NCBI GenBank assembly: GCA_002687025.1
Contig: NYZG01000413.1
Coordinates: 1-7,880 of the forward strand
DNA: 7,880 nt
Direction: 5' to 3'
From: Candidatus Poribacteria bacterium
GTDB lineage: Bacteria > Poribacteria > WGA-4E > GCA-2687025
Part shown: positions 1-4,290 of the stretch, one piece after another
How positions within the stretch are numbered: the stretch's first letter is position 1
Layout: every line of letters starts with the position of its first letter
The notes under the pieces: model-generated
Database searches by the model: none
What the model was told of the DNA's origin: nothing
Seen by the model: the letters and a program-made list of their open reading frames with translations, nothing else
Made by a program: the position numbers and the translations under genes

Positions 1-24
1 ACTGGCGATTCACCTCCAGGGACG

Positions 25-708
25 CTAGGACGAAGCTGGCGAGGCATTACCCGAATCACTAACGTGGCCGAGCACTAGGGCCAGATCTGCAAGACGCGTT
101 CGTGTGCCTGGTCGAAGCTCAGCAAGCGGTGTTGTGTGGTGGCACTCGATGTACCCACTGCCAATGCCGCCGTACGCTCCTTCGAAGTCGAATCCGCACG
201 CTTCGCACCGGAGGCAGCCGGTCCGCTGTAGCGCCTGCTCGACCTTGCGTCGCCGTAACGCCCCGTTACGCTCACGCACCTTGTGTGCGTGTGTTAGCAC
301 GCGGCCCTCTGGTGCCGGTTCCGCTTCTGGCTTCTCATCCGAGACAAGCCTCGTCGATCTGTCGTCGGCAAAGCTCCTGATGGCATCAGCGAGACGCCGC
401 AAACCTGCGCGGTCGTCGTAGAACTCCCGCCAGACGGCCCCGTCCCTCTTGCTTCCACGTGCGAGGCCGACGCCCTCGTATCCGGGGTCGAATCGTAGGA
501 AGTTGCTGAGCTTCATGGACACGCCGGTGGGATTCCGGAACGTGTCTCTGGCCTCGTACTCCTTGTGGACGCCAAGCCGCCGTAGTCGGCGGCTCAGCGT
601 CACTACTTCGGGGACGGCCGCCCCGCACCCTCCTGGCCGTAGGCTGAAATACAGGTCAAGAGCCAGGATGAGTTCATCTCGCGTCCATTCAGGATTGCGA
701 ACTCCCAT
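25..708 (-). CDS. HNH endonuclease, McrA-like type, C-terminal end apparently frameshifted
   Basis: The N-terminal half (about residues 5-112) matches the conserved region placed before the nuclease in many HNH proteins. It carries NPEWTRDELILALDLYF near residue 5, then FRNPTGVSMKL, NFLRFDP, GVGLARGSK and VWREF. The nuclease part starts with C168-x-x-C171 (zinc pair) and continues to E188-C-H-H191, the catalytic His region, followed by TPLAEL. In the family, the segment after RLADLALV continues as C-x-N-C-H-R-x-I-H and supplies the second zinc pair and the last catalytic His. Here the frame instead runs into 16 unrelated residues (LGHVSDSGNASPASS at the end) and stops. The alternative frame has a Cys at exactly the expected place but no clean continuation. 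I infer one or more small deletions, so the product is probably inactive unless this is a sequence error. The open frame extends up to 825, but the ATG at 708 starts directly with the family's first motif and follows an AGAGAG-rich stretch; an ATG at 723 is the other candidate. The gene lies 116 bp downstream of the HTH-citrate synthase on the same strand. Likely role when intact: restriction-type nuclease. Confidence 0.75.
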   Translation of the reverse strand: MGVRNPEWTRDELILALDLYFSLRPGGCGAAVPEVVTLSRRLRRLGVHKEYEARDTFRNPTGVSMKLSNFLRFDPGYEGVGLARGSKRDGAVWREFYDDRAGLRRLADAIRSFADDRSTRLVSDEKPEAEPAPEGRVLTHAHKVRERNGALRRRKVEQALQRTGCLRCEACGFDFEGAYGGIGSGYIECHHTTPLAELRPGTRTRLADLALVLGHVSDSGNASPASS

Positions 709-824
709 AGTCTCTCTCTGCATGTGCGTGAGACAAGGTGCTGTCGCACCGACGTGTCGCTGTGCCCCGCATCGTATAGCCGACCTGGTGCACAGCGCTC
801 TACGACTCGCGGCCGACGTTAGCA
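709..824 (-). other. Gap between HTH-citrate synthase and HNH gene, weak hairpin
   Basis: The 116-bp gap between two same-strand genes contains one short perfect inverted repeat, GGTGC-N4-GCACC (737-750). On the minus strand it is followed by TTGTCTC rather than a proper T-run. It could be a weak terminator of the citrate synthase transcript or mean nothing. The open frame of the HNH gene continues through most of this gap without a stop, but the residues are Arg/Cys-rich and show no family similarity, so I treat it as non-coding. Confidence 0.25.
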
Positions 825-2009
825 CTACTTGGGCGCGGTGCCGACGTACCGCGCCCTCGGACGAATCAGCCTATCGGTCGTGTACTGCTCGATCGCGTGC
901 CCGATCCATCCGACGGTCCTGCCCAGCGCAAACAGCGTCAGCGCGCTGCCCGCAGGTAGGTGGAGCGCACGTCGCAACAGCACGAGCGCGAAGTCGACGT
1001 TCGGCTTCAGTCCGAGCGCACTCTCGGCTGCCGCCGTGAGGTCGCCGGCGTGCGCTAGGATGCCGGACTCGCCACACAGCTCGCGCGTGCGTGCGATGAG
1101 TGCCCGGCCGCGAGGATCGCCCTCGGGGTATAGGGTGTGCCCGAATCCCGGGACGCGGTCGCCATGCCTCAGGTAGCTGGCGAGGACGCGCGTCGCGTCG
1201 CCTACTGCCTCGACCTCGCCGAACAGGGCCTCCACACGGTCGGTGCTCCCGCCATGCTTATGTCCCTGTAGCGCGGACAGGCCGGCGTTCACAGCGGCGT
1301 AGAGCGTCGCTCCGGTGGAGGCGACGCATCGCGCCGTGAACGCCGACGCGTTGAGCTCGTGGTCGGCGCAGAGGATCAGCGCGGCATCGAGCAACCCGCC
1401 CGCTCGCTCGTCGTCCACCGACCATGCGCGCCGAAGCGTGTCTGCCGCGGAGCCGGCCGCCTCTCGGCCGCCCGCCGCGATGACGGTGAACAGGCCCACG
1501 ATCCGCGCTCCGACGCGCGCAGCCGTCTTGGCATCGAGACCGTATGCGGACAGGTCCCTCGCCGCCGCGAGCGGCGTCGCTACCTGGAACGCGTCGGTCG
1601 CCGCCAGCCCCGTCAGCAAGTCCCAAGGAAGGTACGCCGTGTCGCCCGCGTCGAATCCCGCAGCGTCCGTCGCCCATATGAGTGCGGCGGCCTGCTCCGC
1701 CGTCGCTGTACGGGAGAGCGCCACAGCGTCCTTACCCCTGTAGTACAGCCGCCCGTCGGCGATGAGCGTGATGCCCGACTCCATCACCGGCGTGCCCCAG
1801 TGCAGGGCGTTCTCGACCGCGCCTTCGGGATTGCGGCTCCGTTCCTGCCGCCTCTTGAGCTCCTCGATGTCGGCGGAGTTGTACGTTCGCCGACGCTTCT
1901 CTCCCGGCGCCGGTTCCGAGCGCACGAGCCCTCGACTGACGTAGGCGTAGAGCGTCTGCAGCGTGACGCCCAGTTCCTCGGCGGCGGCCTTGGCGGTCAG
2001 ATTCGGCAT
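825..2009 (-). CDS. Citrate synthase family protein with N-terminal MerR-like helix-turn-helix
   Basis: This 394-residue protein has two parts. Residues about 3-55 form a MerR-type winged helix-turn-helix: a first helix AKAAAEELGV, a recognition helix LQTLYAYVSRGLV, a basic wing EKRRRTYN and a closing helix SADIEELKRR. From about residue 75 to the end it is a citrate synthase fold, which condenses an acyl-CoA with oxaloacetate. All three catalytic positions are present: H217 in DHELNAS, H291 in GFGHTLYPEGDPR, and D339 in PNVDF. HKHGG at 250-254, GWIGHAIEQ and RLIRP near the end are further family signatures. The catalytic part is about as long as short dimeric bacterial citrate synthases, so the HTH is an addition and not a replacement. 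HTH-bearing citrate synthase homologues are known in databases, often beside a second citrate synthase as here, but I know of no settled function; citrate or methylcitrate synthesis are both possible. A purine-rich AAGGTG sits 10 nt before the ATG. Self-regulation through the shared divergent spacer is my inference. It ends with TAG. Confidence 0.92.
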   Translation of the reverse strand: MPNLTAKAAAEELGVTLQTLYAYVSRGLVRSEPAPGEKRRRTYNSADIEELKRRQERSRNPEGAVENALHWGTPVMESGITLIADGRLYYRGKDAVALSRTATAEQAAALIWATDAAGFDAGDTAYLPWDLLTGLAATDAFQVATPLAAARDLSAYGLDAKTAARVGARIVGLFTVIAAGGREAAGSAADTLRRAWSVDDERAGGLLDAALILCADHELNASAFTARCVASTGATLYAAVNAGLSALQGHKHGGSTDRVEALFGEVEAVGDATRVLASYLRHGDRVPGFGHTLYPEGDPRGRALIARTRELCGESGILAHAGDLTAAAESALGLKPNVDFALVLLRRALHLPAGSALTLFALGRTVGWIGHAIEQYTTDRLIRPRARYVGTAPK

Positions 2010-2023
2010 CTGGCGCGAACACC

Positions 2024-2045
2024 TTGATTACATGATCAACGTTGA
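2024..2045. promoter_or_regulatory. Overlapping inverted repeats in the divergent citrate synthase spacer (candidate operator)
   Basis: Two dyads share bases in the 104-bp spacer between the divergent citrate synthase genes. TTGAT (2024-2028) is repeated inverted as ATCAA (2035-2039) across 6 bp. TCAACGTTGA (2036-2045) is a perfect 10-bp palindrome, so there are three half-sites in 22 bp. The second dyad overlaps the TTGACA box at 2042. A DNA-binding protein bound here would be placed to block the plus-strand promoter, and the AAGGTG ribosome binding site of the minus-strand gene lies inside the first dyad. That the HTH-citrate synthase binds here is inference. Confidence 0.4.
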
Positions 2046-2072
2046 CATCCTACGCCATCGCCGCGACATACT
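2042..2072 (+). promoter_or_regulatory. Candidate sigma70-type promoter for the stand-alone citrate synthase
   Basis: A perfect -35 consensus TTGACA lies at 2042-2047. The best -10 match is CATACT (2067-2072), which keeps A2 and T6 of TATAAT but has a long 19-bp spacing; GACATA (2065-2070) gives 17 bp with a poorer match. Transcription would begin near 2079, leaving a leader of about 35 nt containing the ribosome binding site. The long spacer is a feature of promoters controlled by MerR-type regulators, although the visible dyad covers the -35 box and not the spacer. Confidence 0.35.
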
Positions 2073-2113
2073 CAAGGTGGGCGGCGCGATTTCATCAGGA
2101 TGGGAGATGTCGC

Positions 2114-3235
2114 ATGGCACGAGGACTCGACGGTGTGGTCGCGGCTCAGACGCGGCTCAGTCGTATCGACGGCAAGGCCGGGACGCTGGCGATCGGAGGC
2201 CATCTGGTAGAGGACCTGGCGCCGCAGGCGTCGTTCGAAGAGGTCACCTACCTGCTGTGGCACGACCGCCTGCCGACCGCGGCGGAGTTGTCTCGGTTCA
2301 CGCGATCGCTATGCCACTCCCGGTCGCTGTCGGCCGACGTTCTCGACCTGCTGGCGGCCGCCGCGCGCGGGCGCTGTCCCGTGATCGACGCGCTGCGATT
2401 GGCGACCGACGCGCTCGCGTTGGGGTCGAAGGGCGACGACCCGATGCGCGACGCGGCCCGGTTGGTCGCGGCGATGCCGACGATCGTCGCGACGTATTGG
2501 CGGATGCTCCGCGACGAACCGGCGCTCGCCCCGCGTCCTGACATGCCCCACGCGGCCAACTACCTGTACATGCTCACCGGGGACGTCCCGGAGGCCAAGT
2601 CTGTCCGTGTCCTGGAGACTTACTGGAACGCAGTCGTAGAGCACGGTCTCAACGCGTCGACCTTCGCCGCCCGGGTGATCGTGTCGACGCACTCGGATCT
2701 CGTCTCAGCGATCGCGGGGGCGCTTGGGGCGCTCAAGGGTCCGCGTCACGGCGGCGTGCCCGGGCCGGTCCTGGACATGCTGCGTGAGATCGGCCACTCC
2801 GCGAACGCGGAAAAGTACCTTCGCGACATTCTGGAGCGAGGCGACCGCATCATGGGCTTCGGCCACCGCGCCTACAAGGTGCGCGATCCGCGGGCAGCAG
2901 TGCTGGAGGACGCGGCCGCTCCGCTCCTCGCGGGAAACGCGGACGACCCGGTCCTGTCGCTGGCGCGGGATGTCGAGCGGATCGCCGTAGCGCTGCTGGA
3001 CGAGTACAAACCCGGCCGCGGCCTGCGCGCCAACGTGGAGTTCTATGCCGCGCTCGTGCTGCACGCGCTGGACCTGCCGACGGAGCTGTTCACGCCGACC
3101 TTCGCGCTGAGCCGCGTCGCGGGGTGGACGGCACACGCGCTGGAACAGCTCGATGGTGGCAGGCTGATCCGTCCATTCTCGGAGTATGTCGGTGAGAGTG
3201 ACCGACGGTGGCAGCCGTTGGGGCAGCGGGCGTGA
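2114..3235 (+). CDS. Citrate synthase family protein (stand-alone, short form)
   Basis: This 373-residue protein has the length of short bacterial and archaeal-type citrate synthases and no DNA-binding extension. The N-terminus has the usual IDGKAGTLAIGG and FEEVTYLLWHDRLP blocks. Active-site signatures are H177 in EHGLNAS, RHGG at 211-214, H251 in GFGHRAYKVRDPR, GWTAHALEQ, and R353 in RLIRP. At the place of the catalytic Asp of classical enzymes the sequence reads ANVEFYAA, giving Glu309; the neighbouring paralogue keeps Asp. Glu at this site also occurs, as far as I recall, in some other bacterial homologues, so activity need not be lost, but rate or substrate (acetyl- or propionyl-CoA) could differ. 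The open frame begins at 2042, but ATG 2114 follows GGGAG (2102-2106) with 7 nt spacing, and the 24 extra residues overlap the promoter, so I chose 2114. It is divergent from the HTH-citrate synthase; only about half the positions in the signature blocks are shared, so it is an old paralogue and not a recent duplicate. Confidence 0.92.
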   Translation: MARGLDGVVAAQTRLSRIDGKAGTLAIGGHLVEDLAPQASFEEVTYLLWHDRLPTAAELSRFTRSLCHSRSLSADVLDLLAAAARGRCPVIDALRLATDALALGSKGDDPMRDAARLVAAMPTIVATYWRMLRDEPALAPRPDMPHAANYLYMLTGDVPEAKSVRVLETYWNAVVEHGLNASTFAARVIVSTHSDLVSAIAGALGALKGPRHGGVPGPVLDMLREIGHSANAEKYLRDILERGDRIMGFGHRAYKVRDPRAAVLEDAAAPLLAGNADDPVLSLARDVERIAVALLDEYKPGRGLRANVEFYAALVLHALDLPTELFTPTFALSRVAGWTAHALEQLDGGRLIRPFSEYVGESDRRWQPLGQRA

Positions 3236-3540
3236 TCGGGCGGCCGCGGCTCCAGGCCATCGCCGGATTCCTGCAGCGGTCTGCGGGAAGCCAGACTGGC
3301 GCAGCCTGATGCGCACGCCCGATACGTCCGCCCGATACGTCCGCCCGCCGCATCCGCGTGCTCCCCTCGCTACGGCTCCACGGGAACAGCCGGACTGCGA
3401 CTCCACGGCGCGGTGACTCCCGGCGAGGAAGTCAGACGCGACGCCGGGCCTGCCGACAGCGCGCGCAAACACCTGCCGCGACCGGTTGGCTCACGAGGCC
3501 CGCAGGGATGGGACCGTGCGCGACCGCCGCGACGGCAGGC
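3236..3540. other. Intergenic stretch after the citrate synthase, no convincing gene
   Basis: The frames open through this stretch give Arg/Pro/Ala-rich products without recognisable motifs. About 45 bases after the citrate synthase stop lies an imperfect hairpin: CTGC at 3281-3284 with GCAG at 3301-3304 enclosing GCCA-GAC-TGGC (3290-3300), with a bulge on one side. It is not followed by a T-run, so a terminator role is doubtful. A 13-bp tandem duplication at 3318-3343 is listed separately. Short helical-looking segments in two frames between 3400 and 3540 might be remains of the HEAT-like gene that follows, but I cannot show it. Confidence 0.4.
3318..3343. repeat. 13-bp perfect tandem duplication
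   Basis: CCCGATACGTCCG occurs twice head to tail (3318-3330 and 3331-3343), followed by a partial third start CCCG-CCG. It lies in non-coding DNA and is consistent with replication slippage. Confidence 0.8.
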
Positions 3541-3840
3541 CCAGGCGTCGTCGACGCGTTGGTCGCGCCGGGCAGCGACGACGCGATACCCGCGATGATC
3601 CGATAGGTCGACGATCGCCAGCTGGGGCGAGAGGCCTCGAGTTGCCTGAAGAGGCTGCTCGACCGGCACATACGCCGAGGAATGTCCGAGGCCGAACGCG
3701 AAGCACGCCGCCCGTTCTTCGGTTACTCGCGCGAATCGCCCGCGGCGGAACGGCAGAGAATCGCGGAGCAGCTCGCGGCGTGGTGGGACACCCACCGCGA
3801 CCACATGGACCTCGGGCGCATCGTCGGGCCCAGCTACTAA
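3541..3840 (+). pseudogene. Tail of a HEAT-repeat-like protein, interrupted by an in-frame TAG
   Basis: One reading frame gives, before a TAG at 3604-3606, GVVDALVAPGSDDAIPAMIR. In the same frame after it come VDDRQLGREASSCLKRLLDR, then RRPFFGYSRESPAAERQRIAEQ and AAWWDTHRDHMDLG, ending at TAA 3838-3840. The helical pattern, the SDDAIPAMI segment and the ending FGY-x-x-x-SPAAER with a Trp-Trp pair resemble the last repeats and C-terminal end of HEAT-repeat proteins common in planctomycete-like and other environmental bacteria, where the form is roughly FGYD-x-x-A-x-x-ER followed by WRAWW. The third codon positions after the TAG are mostly G or C, as in the real genes nearby. No good start or upstream repeats are visible in this frame, so I read it as a decayed remnant. 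The alternative is a tiny intact gene from ATG 3682 (52 residues), but no good ribosome binding site precedes it. TAG is used as a normal stop by two other genes here, so recoding is unlikely. The family assignment is from memory of motif shape only. Confidence 0.4.
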
Positions 3841-4188
3841 CCTGCCGAGACGGGGACGGCGCCCGCCGCGGGCCGCGACTGCGTCGCGAGTGCCGTCGCA
3901 TAGCCGATAGCCATGATGGCAAGACACTGCTAGGCACGGTCTGCCAACGAGTCGCCATGTGCCTTCACCATGGTCGACGCGTGGTTGACGGCCGCCCGTC
4001 ACCGCAGGGAAACGGGAACTTCCAATGCGACGGAAAGGCGGCAGCCCGCGTGGCGGCCAGACAGCCTCCTGGCCGCGACCGGGCGGCGATGGTGGTCGGG
4101 CGTCAGGAAGTGCATCCGCCCATGCGTATAGCCACATGGCGCCGTACCAGCTAACCCACACTCAGAAGCAGCAGCAGAGGAGCCAACC
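3841..4188. other. Intergenic stretch before the DUF5916 gene, no convincing gene
   Basis: Frames open across this region on both strands give basic, low-complexity products with no motif, signal peptide or usable ribosome binding site. Small dyads are present, such as GCCCG-N3-CGGGC (3861-3873) and GCCAT-G-ATGGC (3910-3920), but neither is followed by a T-run. I found no promoter boxes with correct spacing; a TATAGC at 4127-4132 has no matching -35 box. The last bases before 4189 contain the strong ribosome binding site described with the small ORF. Confidence 0.4.
4176..4182 (+). promoter_or_regulatory. Strong ribosome binding site AGAGGAG before the small ORF
   Basis: AGAGGAG lies 6 nt before ATG 4189. 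It is the best Shine-Dalgarno match in the window, better than the one serving the long DUF5916 frame (GAAGGG at 4227-4232, 5 nt before ATG 4238). It argues that ribosomes enter at 4189. Confidence 0.55.
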
Positions 4189-4290
4189 ATGCAAAAAGCA
4201 ATGATCTCCGGTCTACGATGGCGCCCGAAGGGCATTCATGCCTCCGCATCCCGCACCGTGGAAGATCTCGCTCCGGTCGCAGCGACCTAA
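4189..4290 (+). CDS. Small ORF (33 residues) overlapping the start of the DUF5916 gene
   Basis: The ORF begins MQKAMISGLRWRPKGIHASA, is mildly basic, has no membrane segment and matches nothing I recognise. It ends at TAA 4288-4290, 53 nt inside the DUF5916 frame, which is read one base later. Three explanations fit. It may be a leader peptide whose translation opens or couples to the DUF5916 start. It may be the real beginning of the DUF5916 protein, separated by a frameshift between 4238 and 4290. Or it may be a chance ORF after a purine-rich patch. Ordinary initiation of the long frame at 4238 has its own acceptable ribosome binding site, so I keep both. Confidence 0.3.
   Translation: MQKAMISGLRWRPKGIHASASRTVEDLAPVAAT

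Noticed and set aside
575..594. 8-bp stem with a 4-nt loop (AGCCGCCG / CGGCGGCT)
   Set aside because: It lies inside the HNH coding region encoding an Arg-rich helix; codon use explains it and no regulatory position is evident.
1359..2027. Open frame antisense to the HTH-citrate synthase
   Set aside because: It is fully covered by a confident gene on the other strand, and its Arg/Ala-rich product is a shadow of that gene.
3604..3606. Recoding of the in-frame TAG (suppression or altered code)
   Set aside because: TAG ends the HTH-citrate synthase and the DUF5916 gene normally, and no stem-loop or other recoding signal is apparent.
3486..4154. Long open frame on the plus strand (222 codons)
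   Set aside because: Low-complexity Arg-rich translation with no recognisable family; it is one base out of phase with the coding-like frame.
3370..4161. Long open frame on the minus strand (263 codons)
   Set aside because: The product is Arg/Pro/Gly-rich with no motif, and it lies antisense to the better HEAT-like plus-strand signal; long chance frames are expected at this GC content.
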